Assembly (NCBI RefSeq): GCF_015482765.1
Contig: NZ_JADMLB010000050.1
Location: forward strand, 1 to 64,000
From: Halodesulfovibrio sp.
GTDB taxonomy: Bacteria > Desulfobacterota > Desulfovibrionia > Desulfovibrionales > Desulfovibrionaceae
Direction of reading: 5' to 3'
Length of the DNA stretch: 64,000 nt
The translations under genes were made by a program, and so were the position numbers. The notes below the pieces were generated by a model. That model saw nothing but the letters and a program-made list of their open reading frames with translations, ran no database searches and was not told the DNA's origin. This document shows, piece by piece, positions 9,756 to 18,352 of this stretch (position 1 is its first letter; the number at the start of each line of letters is the position of its first letter).

Positions 9756-10193
9756 TTACGACTTGTTTGATCGGCAATCACTACACACACCATAAAGGTA
9801 CATTCTGTGACTTGTCAGAACAAACCCGTGCTTAGCAGCCAGTTCGTCCTGGAGGCGTTCAATCTGGTCATCAATAACTTCCAGATTCTTTCCGCACCGC
9901 TCACAGATCAAATGATCATGATGCTTACTGCCGTAACTTTGCTCATAACGAGCAACACCGTCACCAAAGTGAACTTCTTTGGCAATACCAGAATCACAAA
10001 GTAGCTTCATGGTTCTGTACACGGTTGCCTGCCCCACAGACGGGTCGGCTTTTTTAACTCGTTCGTACAACTCTTCTGTAGTTAAGTGTCCTTCGTCTTT
10101 TAAAAACACTTCTACAATCAGCATACGCTGCGGAGTAACCTTCAGGTTATTCTTTGCAATATAGTCTGCAAAGACTTGAATTGGCTCTTTCAT
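9756..10193 (-). CDS. fur: Ferric uptake regulator family protein
   Basis: This is a 145-residue cytoplasmic metal-sensing repressor. The winged helix holds the recognition helix VGQATVYRTMKLL at 53-65. Metal ligands are visible as HHDH at 91-94, H122 and H129, and two CxxC zinc pairs at C97/C100 and C137/C140. The C-terminal pattern (KHGF, HRMYLYGVC) fits Fur better than PerR or Zur, but the subfamily is not proven. The ribosome binding site is GAGGACGT. Upstream, at 10205-10217, lies the dyad TTGTGTTTCACAA. The gene is downstream of, and codirectional with, the M16C peptidase gene. It may act on the Fur-like boxes at the left edge. Confidence 0.93.
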   Translation of the reverse strand: MKEPIQVFADYIAKNNLKVTPQRMLIVEVFLKDEGHLTTEELYERVKKADPSVGQATVYRTMKLLCDSGIAKEVHFGDGVARYEQSYGSKHHDHLICERCGKNLEVIDDQIERLQDELAAKHGFVLTSHRMYLYGVCSDCRSNKS

Positions 10194-10281
10194 ACGTCCT
10201 CGGCTTGTGTTTCACAAATGATACCGGACAATATACTTACTCAACACAAATCGCAAGCAAGCTTACTCAAAAGTATACACT

Positions 10282-13194
10282 CTATAAAATTTCGCGAAGA
10301 TTCCAGCCATTAGATTCAGCTGCTTCGCGAACTCCATTGCCACCCAACACGCAAACATGTCCTGATTTTGCCGCGGCATGCAGAACATCTGCAAATGAGT
10401 GGAAGTGATCAAGAGTTGTTGACAGAATTTCATCACGCATCTGCTGACGTAACTCTTCTGTATCACCAAGCATCTTGCGTGTTACTGCTGCAGAACCTTT
10501 TGCGTCCGGCAGCATATGTGTATCAAGATCGCCAATGGCACCGATGATAGCTTTTTCCAACTCTGCCTTACCAAGCTTTAACTTCTGAAGATACTCAGCA
10601 GATCCGTCAAATGCTTTCAGCGTATTTTCCAGATTCGGGTCACGATATGAAACCTGTGCCAGAACGCCAGTACTGCGATCGAACGCCGCGAATGCGCCAT
10701 AAGCACCACCTTGAACACGAACCTGATCCCATAACCAGCCCATACGCAAGTGTTTAAAAATAACATTTGCAGAGCCATGGTATTTGTAGCCCAAAGCGTA
10801 AAGATCTGCACCCTTACCCACATAGTTAACCTGTGCAGGAATAAGAAATGCTTCATTGGAAGTTACAAACTCAGGCTGCCAGATCACAGAAGGAGTGGAG
10901 CGCTCCGGTAACGCATCAACAAATCGTTTTACATGCGCATCAGTCACAGCCAAACCGCTTGCTTCGGCAGTTACAGACAATAACGTCTCAGATTTTTTCA
11001 AAATCGCTGCGCGGACTTTTTCCAAGTCAGCAAGCACAGAATCCCAGTCCCCGGCGACACGATCAGCAAGCTTGCGTAAGAACCCAAGATAGCTGATACC
11101 ACCTGCCTGCTCAGAAACCCAACCTGCCACATCAAAACAACCACGAAGATGAGACATAACGATCATGTGGCCGGAAGGAACAACGCCTTGCTCAACTCGT
11201 GCTTTTTCTTCAAGAACGATAGAGCGGAAACGCTCTTTGTTGTCGAGATTTGTATCCAGAACAATTGTCTGGAACAGCTCAAACAAGTCAGAAACTTTAT
11301 CTTCTGTAGATTTACCGTGCAGCACAAGTTTAGCGAGCGGATTACGTTCACCAAGAGTTGTTGCCGTCATCAAATCTGCACTGATACCACCCGTCTTAGC
11401 AGCAATGCGCATTCCTAACTCAACAAAATTCAATGAGTCAGTTCCAACCTCTGTTAAGCATCTGCCCAACAATGGAACATACGGAAGCAATGCGGCATCA
11501 ACACCGGCAATATCAAAAGCAGCGGAAGCATACACAACACCGTTTGTATCCAGCTCGTGTGTATACACAGTGATATCTGAATGTTTTGCTTCCTGCTGAG
11601 GAATTGTTTTGTTTTCTTTAGGAATGTCATCGATGGTAAGACGCGGAATGCTCGCTACAGCTTCTTCGCTGTCCGGTGTCTGCTGCATTTTTCGTAACAG
11701 TGCTGTGTTCTCAACTACTGCTGCAACATCTTCTTCGCTCATTTCTTCACGAATATTTGCAAGCTTAGCTTCAACTCTTTTCTGACGTTCTTCCTGCAGA
11801 TCTTCGTCCGGCACGAGAAGAACCGTAGTACGATGGTTGTTACCAACGAGGAACGCGCTAATCAAATCTTCGAACAGACGGTCTCCATTCGCGAGGCGAT
11901 CTTTGATGAATTTCATTGGTTCATCAAAAGCAATAAGCGCTAATGGATCAGCATCATAAAGCCATGTCGTTAAAGAACGAACCATTACTGATAGTCCGAC
12001 AGGAAAACGACCGGAGTTATTTTCACGCAGGCCAAACTCAATGCTGTTTACAGCCGCCTCAATGTACTCCTTATCGATTCCGTCTTTCACAAGCCCATTA
12101 AGGGTGTCAAAGATCAACGCTTCCACAACGTCAGCATTTTCGGATTTAATACCGGTAAGACCAGTAGAGAAGTACATCTGGCGCAACTCATTCTCGAGTC
12201 CGACTCCAGCAATATCTTCACCAAGACCAGATTCGATAAGCGCCTTTCGAAGAGGAGAAGCAGGCATGCCGATAAGAATCTGTTCAAGCATCTGGAATGC
12301 AAGATTCAGCTCCGCCTCAGCGGTTTCAGGAAGCAGCCAGTTCACAGTGAACATAGCGCGTCCCTGATGTTCGCTTGTTGCAGGGCCGGCAGCATACCCT
12401 TCAAGCAATGCAACCGGACGTTCAAATTCTTCCTGAAGTGGAACTTCCGAATCTACCTCAAGCGCAGAGAAACGTTCCAGCGTGCCGGAAAGCTTTTCAA
12501 GACGCTTCGCTTCATCATCGTCTCCCCAGAAGAAGAAACGACCATTAGAAGGATGGTAGTATGTTTCGTGGAAATTCTTAAACTGTTCGTAGGTAAGCTG
12601 CGGGATAACATCCGGATTACCACCAGAATCAAGACCGTATGTCATATCCGGGAACAAGGACTGCTGAGAACGCTCATGCAGCACGCTGTCCGGAGAACTG
12701 TAGACACCACGCATTTCGTTATACACAACGCCACGGTAGGTTAACGGGTCTTCAGCCTTTTCTACATTGTAATGCCAGCCTTCCTGCTGAAAAATATGCT
12801 CATTAATCAACGGGAAAAATGCAGCATCAAGATACACATCAATTAAGTTATAGAAATCCTGAAGGTTCGTAGAAGCCACAGGATAACAAGTTTTATCCGG
12901 ATAGGTAAACGCGTTCAAAAACGTTTGTAATGAGCCTTTCAATAATTCTACAAATGGCTCTTTTACAGGGAATTTTTCTGATCCGCATAGTACGGAGTGC
13001 TCCAGAATATGCGCAACACCTGTTGAGTCTGAAGGTGGAGTCCTGAAGGATACGCCAAACACCTTGTTCTCATCGGCATTATTCATGGACAGCACCTGCG
13101 CACCAGTTTTGCTGTGTTTCCACAGACGGGCAGTAGTTGCCAACTCTTCAACGCGCTGTTCATCAACAAGTTCAAAGCCGAACTGTTCTGTCAT
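10282..13194 (-). CDS. M16C insulinase-like zinc metallopeptidase (presequence protease type)
   Basis: This 970-residue protein has the size and architecture of the M16C/PreP group: four homologous domains forming a closed chamber that degrades short unfolded peptides. The inverted zinc motif HILEH is at residues 62-66, in the family-typical context GVAHILEHSVLCGS. The downstream conserved segment (FLNAFTYPDKTCYPVAS) is also present. No signal peptide is seen, so a cytoplasmic role in peptide turnover is inferred. The ribosome binding site is CCGGAGGAAGAA. The gene stands 88 bp upstream of fur on the same strand; cotranscription is possible but not shown. Confidence 0.9.
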   Translation of the reverse strand: MTEQFGFELVDEQRVEELATTARLWKHSKTGAQVLSMNNADENKVFGVSFRTPPSDSTGVAHILEHSVLCGSEKFPVKEPFVELLKGSLQTFLNAFTYPDKTCYPVASTNLQDFYNLIDVYLDAAFFPLINEHIFQQEGWHYNVEKAEDPLTYRGVVYNEMRGVYSSPDSVLHERSQQSLFPDMTYGLDSGGNPDVIPQLTYEQFKNFHETYYHPSNGRFFFWGDDDEAKRLEKLSGTLERFSALEVDSEVPLQEEFERPVALLEGYAAGPATSEHQGRAMFTVNWLLPETAEAELNLAFQMLEQILIGMPASPLRKALIESGLGEDIAGVGLENELRQMYFSTGLTGIKSENADVVEALIFDTLNGLVKDGIDKEYIEAAVNSIEFGLRENNSGRFPVGLSVMVRSLTTWLYDADPLALIAFDEPMKFIKDRLANGDRLFEDLISAFLVGNNHRTTVLLVPDEDLQEERQKRVEAKLANIREEMSEEDVAAVVENTALLRKMQQTPDSEEAVASIPRLTIDDIPKENKTIPQQEAKHSDITVYTHELDTNGVVYASAAFDIAGVDAALLPYVPLLGRCLTEVGTDSLNFVELGMRIAAKTGGISADLMTATTLGERNPLAKLVLHGKSTEDKVSDLFELFQTIVLDTNLDNKERFRSIVLEEKARVEQGVVPSGHMIVMSHLRGCFDVAGWVSEQAGGISYLGFLRKLADRVAGDWDSVLADLEKVRAAILKKSETLLSVTAEASGLAVTDAHVKRFVDALPERSTPSVIWQPEFVTSNEAFLIPAQVNYVGKGADLYALGYKYHGSANVIFKHLRMGWLWDQVRVQGGAYGAFAAFDRSTGVLAQVSYRDPNLENTLKAFDGSAEYLQKLKLGKAELEKAIIGAIGDLDTHMLPDAKGSAAVTRKMLGDTEELRQQMRDEILSTTLDHFHSFADVLHAAAKSGHVCVLGGNGVREAAESNGWNLREIL

Positions 13195-13347
13195 TTCTTC
13201 CTCCGGAATATCCTTTTTTCTCTCTCGTCTCTGCCTGCCTGCAGAGAGCAGTACTCTTTATGATACAATAAGATATAGACAGGCGTGTCTGCCGTCCAAT
13301 ACATTTTGAATCTGAATCAACATTTGTACTGTTTTCCACAAATCAAG

Positions 13348-13373
13348 AAGCCGGTACAACACTGCACCGGCTT
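13348..13373. terminator. Hairpin downstream of the diguanylate cyclase gene
   Basis: AAGCCGGT (13348-13355) pairs with ACCGGCTT (13366-13373). There is no clear U-run on either strand, so it is only a possible terminator or transcript-end structure between the convergently spaced cyclase and M16C upstream regions. Confidence 0.35.
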
Positions 13374-13445
13374 ATGATAGTACGTTTTTCCACCACCACT
13401 TTGCCATGTAACACTCACCTGTTACACAGCAAGTTCATACAAAAT

Positions 13446-14225
13446 CTAACACGCAACATCATTCGTCAGCGGGTCTGTTTCAACAGCCTTAACAACTCTG
13501 TTGCGGCCATCACGTTTGGCTCGATACAACGCGTTATCTGCACTTTCGTACAGTTCGTTAAATACCTGAGGAACAAATTCCTCGGTCGAAGAAACGCCAA
13601 GTGAAATCTTTACATTGAGAGCCTCTCCGTCCGGCAACAGAATCGGAGTATGCTCAATTTTCTCACGAATGCGTTCGGCAAGTATCATGGCTCCTTCTGT
13701 CGTCGAGTTAGGAAGAAGCAACGCAAACTCCTCACCTCCGACACGAGCTACAATATCTGCTTTTCGCACTGATGATTGCATAATTTTAGCCACCTGCTGT
13801 AAAACAACATCTCCAACAGCATGGCCAAACCTGTCATTCACATACTTAAAGTGATCTATATCCGCCATCAGCAACGCCATGGTCTGCCCTGTGCGTTCAA
13901 ATACAGAAAACTCCTGATCAGCGCGCGAGAGCAGATAGCGGCTATTATAGAGTTCTGTAAGCGGATCAAGCAGGCTCATTTTTGCAAAATGTTCTTCGCT
14001 TCTACTGATACAAAGAGCAAAACCAACCATGGCAAGAATACTGCCTATGGTAATGTATGAGTACAACGCCACTTCATACACAGGGTCGGTAGCGGTAATT
14101 TTTAACACATGAGTTATGGCCAGCCACCCCAGTGGAGCACACAATCCAAGCAAGAAGGCTTGAGCAGCACGTTGAAAACGGCTTTCTTCATTCAGACAAA
14201 ATAACTTCTGGATAATGGACAGCAT
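13446..14225 (-). CDS. Membrane-anchored diguanylate cyclase (GGDEF)
   Basis: This 259-residue protein has two N-terminal membrane segments (about residues 22-41 and 52-73) and a GGDEF domain from about 85 to the end. The active-site motif is GGEEF at 163-167. RKAD at 154-157, five residues upstream, is an RxxD inhibitory I-site. It should therefore be an active cyclase making c-di-GMP from two GTP with product feedback. No extracellular sensor domain is present. The ribosome binding site is GAGGAGT. The upstream unknown gene (14245-15018) ends 19 bp before it, so the two are probably one operon. Confidence 0.92.
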   Translation of the reverse strand: MLSIIQKLFCLNEESRFQRAAQAFLLGLCAPLGWLAITHVLKITATDPVYEVALYSYITIGSILAMVGFALCISRSEEHFAKMSLLDPLTELYNSRYLLSRADQEFSVFERTGQTMALLMADIDHFKYVNDRFGHAVGDVVLQQVAKIMQSSVRKADIVARVGGEEFALLLPNSTTEGAMILAERIREKIEHTPILLPDGEALNVKISLGVSSTEEFVPQVFNELYESADNALYRAKRDGRNRVVKAVETDPLTNDVAC

Positions 14226-14244
14226 ATTGACTCCTCAGAAGCAG

Positions 14245-15018
14245 CTAACTACCTTGCGTCCCCCCGTTGGAAGGCAGGTATGCTCTCGCGATTGAATGCA
14301 AGTCGTCGTAATCAATACGCGAGGCTATTCCTATACATAGCTCTGTAGACATCGAACATTTGAACTGAATGTCTTGAAGCAGCGCTTCTTTATGTTTCTT
14401 CAACCATTTTCGGACAAAAGGAACATCAAATCCATCGATCACCATCGAAAGGGCATCTCTGAAATACGCAGAAGAAATTAACGGCAACAAACTCTGGCAA
14501 GCATCCTTTCCTTCATGTCTTGCATAAAAAACATAAAACAACAGTGCTACAATAAGCTTGTCATCAGGTACGCGATACCCAACGTCAAAGAACCGTTCAC
14601 GCCCCTTGTATTTATCAGGCATCAACCGAAGCAATTCCTGTGCGAACCGGATAGCTTTATCCCCCGCTACCGGCGGCTGTGGAAATTCAGCATATAATTT
14701 AGCGATACTTCTATGCGGATTTTCTGCGGTTGCAACATCCAGTATCGCAACGCGCATGCAATCAAACTTTCGCTCCATGGAGCTGAGCATCGTCTGAGCC
14801 TTAACTTCAGCTAATTTTCGAATTGTTTCTTCAGAAAAGTTTCCAAAACTTATCTCAAGTAAATACCGAATATATTCTTCTGAAGTATGCTGTGCCTCTT
14901 CATGAATCGGTTTAAAATTTCGTTTATTGCCTACCAACTTTTTTAACGAAAGCCAGTAGGCGGCTAGCCCCTCAACAGGCATCTCGAGCAAATCAAAATC
15001 GCGTTTAATCTCCGCCAT
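14245..15018 (-). CDS. Unknown soluble protein upstream of a diguanylate cyclase
   Basis: I do not recognise this 257-residue protein. It has no signal peptide or membrane segment and looks helix-rich. It begins with KRDFDLLEMPVEGLAAYW and includes a Tyr/Phe-rich stretch (LIVALLFYVFYARHEG) around residue 165. The ATG is preceded by AAAGGTG. It precedes the GGDEF gene by 19 bp, so a role in the same signalling event, perhaps as a partner or regulator of the cyclase, is plausible but unproven. Confidence 0.8.
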   Translation of the reverse strand: MAEIKRDFDLLEMPVEGLAAYWLSLKKLVGNKRNFKPIHEEAQHTSEEYIRYLLEISFGNFSEETIRKLAEVKAQTMLSSMERKFDCMRVAILDVATAENPHRSIAKLYAEFPQPPVAGDKAIRFAQELLRLMPDKYKGRERFFDVGYRVPDDKLIVALLFYVFYARHEGKDACQSLLPLISSAYFRDALSMVIDGFDVPFVRKWLKKHKEALLQDIQFKCSMSTELCIGIASRIDYDDLHSIARAYLPSNGGTQGS

Positions 15019-15348
15019 ACAACTACACCTTTCACTGTAACAATAGAGACGTCCAGCCCACCATAATTGCAGTGATACCGTAGCAATATGCTAAACGCAA
15101 CATTTGAAATGTTCCATGCCTGCATTTTTACTCACAGCAAAAGCCTCATACCTTCAGCCTGACAGCACTACAAAAAAATATTGAAAATGGTAATTCGCTG
15201 ACAAGCGTACCGTGAGCATTGTCCATCTCAAAGGGTAAAGCGAGTGTAAAGAGAATCACAACACAGCACTGTACATTGCAACGCAGTATTCCCTCTGCAA
15301 GCCCGTTCCTTGCAGGCATGTCATCACATCATAAAAGAAAAAACAGTG
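15019..15348. other. Intergenic region without genes
   Basis: I see no gene in this 330-bp gap. A small stem CTGCAAG/CTTGCAG lies near 15294-15312. The gap separates the two-gene cyclase operon from the HTH pair, and it should contain the promoter for the unknown gene at 14245-15018. Confidence 0.5.
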
Positions 15349-15741
15349 TTAGCCATTCGCAGCTTGCAGTGTCTCTACCATGGTAGAAAAAAAGTCATCT
15401 GCATGCGAAGCACTGTCCAGCCCGCAAAGATCGCGGACAACAGAAGCTAACAACTGTATATCCAAGGCAACATCAAAGAGTCCGTTATCAATACGGCATT
15501 GATCTTTTTCAACCCGCATTTTGTAAACTCTCTGATCTTTATTCACCCCGTCAGAGACAACGACGGAATAGACTTGTTCTTTAGTGTCAGTAAGGTAAAG
15601 CCGCTGCTTTGTGATAGTTCCTGCCTCATGATCATGGTAAGAATTTTCAGAGCACAACACTCCTGTAAATTCCAGATCAGCGCCTATGTCATTAGGCAGC
15701 ATAAATGTTCTCATGCCATTGGATTCAGAAAGCACAGTCAT
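15349..15741 (-). CDS. Unknown protein following a small HTH gene
   Basis: This 130-residue protein is not recognised. It is predicted soluble and rich in charged residues, with a pattern of alternating hydrophobic residues suggesting a beta-rich fold. It has a strong ribosome binding site, AAGGAGG, six bases before the ATG. The start lies 11 bp after the end of the HTH gene, so the pair is almost certainly cotranscribed. Function is unknown. Confidence 0.78.
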   Translation of the reverse strand: MTVLSESNGMRTFMLPNDIGADLEFTGVLCSENSYHDHEAGTITKQRLYLTDTKEQVYSVVVSDGVNKDQRVYKMRVEKDQCRIDNGLFDVALDIQLLASVVRDLCGLDSASHADDFFSTMVETLQAANG

Positions 15742-15752
15742 CCCGAACCTCC

Positions 15753-16055
15753 TTAGGTGGGTAACGTCAGCTGTTCCGGCCCCCGCGGTTTTTTAGGCTT
15801 TTCGTCTACCGGTTCCGGCTCTGGTTCCGGCTCTAGAACCTGCTGTTCGATGGATTCAACCTTTTCGAACAACACACCGCCCCCCTGAGCTTGCCAAAAA
15901 GCTTCAAGATCAACACGAGAGACCCTGTAGCCACGGCCAAGCTTTGCAGCTTGCAGGCTACCGTCTTTAATCGCTCTGCGAATGGTTTCTTTATGACAGC
16001 TGAGAAGCTCTGCTGCCTCACCAAGTGTGTACGTATGCTTTATGCCAATACTCAA
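15753..16055 (-). CDS. Excisionase/MerR-like helix-turn-helix DNA-binding protein
   Basis: This 100-residue protein has an N-terminal winged HTH of the excisionase (HTH_17) type: LGEAAELLSCHKETIRRAIK followed by GYRVSRVDLEAFW, residues about 9-54. The tail is low-complexity, with repeated EP pairs and Lys/Pro-rich sequence. The frame starts at a TTG (16055). An overlapping ATG just upstream is in another frame and stops quickly. No integrase or att site is nearby, so it is more likely a small transcription regulator than a phage excisionase. It heads a two-gene operon. Confidence 0.8.
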   Translation of the reverse strand: MSIGIKHTYTLGEAAELLSCHKETIRRAIKDGSLQAAKLGRGYRVSRVDLEAFWQAQGGGVLFEKVESIEQQVLEPEPEPEPVDEKPKKPRGPEQLTLPT

Positions 16056-16288
16056 TGTTCATACCAAATGCGATTACAACGCGACACAAGGTACTTCTGC
16101 CTATCAGAACACCTTGCTGTCGATTTTTAGTGGATTGTCGTGAATATTACCACCTTCAATCAACTGATGTCAACTTTGCACACATCTACACCACTGTACA
16201 CAACCTGTGCATTTTTTAAAACACTCCACAAAACAATATCATGATCCAGGGCATAATTATCGACTTTCAAACACTCACCGCTACCTGA

Positions 16289-17005
16289 CTACTCAAGCAC
16301 AAAGAAACAGCAATCTCCATGCGCAGTTAACGAGTTTCGCTCTATTTTATAGAGCGTTTTAAAGACCACCTCTCTCTTGGAGGTATACATAGCCTGAGTA
16401 AAACGTGTTTCTGACTGGGCATAAAGCAAAGTCTCATCCCCCTCGGCAAGCATGTCATCGATCACTGAACACCGTTCACGCAATGCGTGTGGAGAATCAT
16501 ACTGTAACGCTTTGGCACATGCCATATTACACCAATCGATGCTCCTATCTTTTTGAATTGAAAACATAGCGACCGGCAAGAGATCTATCAGAGCTTCGTA
16601 ACAAGCAAACCGTTCTTTATTCTTTTTGATCTCTGCAGCTCTACGCATTACGATACTCAAGTTTACCCGCAACTCTTCAAGGCTGACTGGCTTTTTGATC
16701 AATGCAAAGGCATCACTATCGACAAGATCCTGCAACTGCTCAACAGCACTGCCGCATGTAATGAAAATTACCGGTAACGAATACGATGCATACATATCCT
16801 TTGCAGCATGAACTCCTGATGTACCGTCTTCCAGATAAATATCCATTAATACTAAATCAGGAGATTTTGTTCTAGCAAGATCTATTGCTTCCTCTTCAGA
16901 TCGTGCAACTCCTACTATACTATGCCCTTCACTTTCCAACATAGCCTTATGTAATGTCGCACTGACAGCATCATCTTCTACAACAAGCACTTGTAGACCA
17001 CTCAT
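16289..17005 (-). CDS. Response regulator with REC domain and PAS-like output
   Basis: This 238-residue protein has an N-terminal receiver domain (residues 1-120) with acidic pair D11/D12, phosphoacceptor D55, T83 and K105. After a helical linker, residues about 130-238 look PAS-like (LLPVAMFSIQKDRSIDWCN). There is no DNA-binding or catalytic output domain, so it probably works through protein contacts or an unseen histidine kinase. The ribosome binding site is GGAGTAAG. No kinase gene is adjacent. Confidence 0.85.
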   Translation of the reverse strand: MSGLQVLVVEDDAVSATLHKAMLESEGHSIVGVARSEEEAIDLARTKSPDLVLMDIYLEDGTSGVHAAKDMYASYSLPVIFITCGSAVEQLQDLVDSDAFALIKKPVSLEELRVNLSIVMRRAAEIKKNKERFACYEALIDLLPVAMFSIQKDRSIDWCNMACAKALQYDSPHALRERCSVIDDMLAEGDETLLYAQSETRFTQAMYTSKREVVFKTLYKIERNSLTAHGDCCFFVLE

Positions 17006-17033
17006 TACTATCTTACTCCATCATTATTATTCA

Positions 17034-17051
17034 TTTAGACATTTATCTAAA
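17034..17051. promoter_or_regulatory. Dyad upstream of the response regulator
   Basis: TTTAGA (17034-17039) and TCTAAA (17046-17051) form a perfect 6-6-6 inverted repeat about 30 bp upstream of the response regulator ATG. It could be an operator or a leader hairpin. No factor can be named. Confidence 0.35.
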
Positions 17052-17221
17052 CAAAAAAATATATGCTTTTTGGTTCGTATAAAAACATCTCAACCATTTT
17101 TTACAAGCAATTCTTCCCCGCTCGTAACGTAAGCAGATTTTTTTCTTTTATTCAATACGTTAATATCTAATAATTTTTTTTTGCACCATAATACAACATA
17201 TTCATTATTGAGTAATTACAC

Positions 17222-17250
17222 AAAAAAAGCCCCGATTGTATCGGGGCTTT
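17222..17250 (-). terminator. Terminator of thiD
   Basis: GCCCCGAT (17229-17236) pairs with ATCGGGGC (17240-17247). The A-run at 17222-17228 gives a U-run on the minus strand. Confidence 0.9.
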
Positions 17251-17286
17251 CTACTCGTCCATCAAACAAACGTTCTTCGAGGTGCC

Positions 17287-18090
17287 TTAACCATCATACG
17301 GTGCAGCATGATTAGGCGGCCCGAAGCCTTCTCCAGGCGTGTAGCTTTTGCGTAAGCAACGGGAAAGATACACTTGAGCCTTTTTAACAGCCGACTTCAA
17401 ATCTGCACCATGGGCAAGATATGTGGCAATCGCCGCTGACAAAGTACACCCTGTTCCGTGAGTGTTTTTTGTATCAACACGCACATGATGAAGGCCACAA
17501 GGCTTTTCACCGGGAAAGCCAAGCCAATCTATAAGTTCTTCTTCATCTTCATTAAAGTGTCCCCCCTTCAACAGTACAGCTTTAGGCCCTAAGGCTAGAA
17601 TACGTTCTATAGCTGTTTGTACATGCGCCTCTGTTTCTATTTTCATACCGGCAAGCATTTCTGCTTCAGGCTTATTAGGCGTAACAACTGCAGCAAGAGG
17701 CAACATTCGTTCAACCAAAGCATCCACGGCATCCTGTTGCAACAATGCGTGCCCGCTGGTGCTTACAGAAACCGGATCAACAACAAGAGGAAAGCTCTGA
17801 TCTTTCAACACGTCAGCAATTCCAGTTATGATCGGTGCAGAAAACAGCATACCTGTCTTTGCTGCAGCTACAGGAAATCCATCAAGTACAGTTGTAAGCT
17901 GCTGAACCACAAACTCCGGTTCCGGAGCATGAATCCCAGTTACACCAAGACCATTCTGGGCTGTCAGAGCTGTAATAACGCTCATGCCAAAACCGCCGAG
18001 TACAGTCATTGTTTTCAAATCCGCCTGAATACCAGCACCACCACCGGAATCAGAACCGGCGATAGTGAGTACACATGGATGCTTCTGCAT
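17287..18090 (-). CDS. thiD: Hydroxymethylpyrimidine/phosphomethylpyrimidine kinase
   Basis: This 267-residue ribokinase-fold enzyme phosphorylates HMP and HMP-P in thiamine biosynthesis. The family N-terminus TIAGSDSGGGAGIQADLK is at residues 9-26, and the anion-hole motif GTGCTLSAAIA is near the C-terminus. The length matches the single-domain enzyme, with no ThiE fusion. I saw no TPP riboswitch in the upstream gap (18091-18352). It ends at a strong terminator. It is the last gene of a minus-strand run of housekeeping genes, but proB has its own terminator, so thiD is probably transcribed alone. Confidence 0.94.
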   Translation of the reverse strand: MQKHPCVLTIAGSDSGGGAGIQADLKTMTVLGGFGMSVITALTAQNGLGVTGIHAPEPEFVVQQLTTVLDGFPVAAAKTGMLFSAPIITGIADVLKDQSFPLVVDPVSVSTSGHALLQQDAVDALVERMLPLAAVVTPNKPEAEMLAGMKIETEAHVQTAIERILALGPKAVLLKGGHFNEDEEELIDWLGFPGEKPCGLHHVRVDTKNTHGTGCTLSAAIATYLAHGADLKSAVKKAQVYLSRCLRKSYTPGEGFGPPNHAAPYDG

Positions 18091-18312
18091 TCTATGATCT
18101 CCTCACAATGTAACGTCTTTCAAAAGCAGTAATTCGTTTACCCCATTATCTTTCCATACCCACGTGAAAACGCTTTACAGAAAAACAAGGGACGTTTCGG
18201 CTACTCCATACACCGTGTAATATGACTAAGCAAATTTTCAAGAACTCAATGTCTAACACAGCTCAAGCAGATATATACTCTTTCTAATCAACTACGCAAA
18301 AAAATATTTCAT

Positions 18313-18344
18313 AAAAAAGCCCTGCCGCGTATGCAGCAGGGCTT
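18313..18344 (-). terminator. Terminator of proB
   Basis: AAGCCCTGC (18317-18325) pairs with GCAGGGCTT (18336-18344). The A-run at 18313-18318 gives a U-run on the minus strand. Confidence 0.88.
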
Positions 18345-18352
18345 CATTTTTC

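Noticed and set aside
15753-16055. A prophage or integrated element suggested by the excisionase-like HTH protein
   Set aside because: No integrase, att repeats, phage genes or tRNA are nearby. Isolated HTH_17 proteins are common regulators.
18091-18352. Possible TPP riboswitch upstream of thiD
   Set aside because: I looked for the CUGAGA and ACCUGA-type core elements on the minus strand and did not find them.
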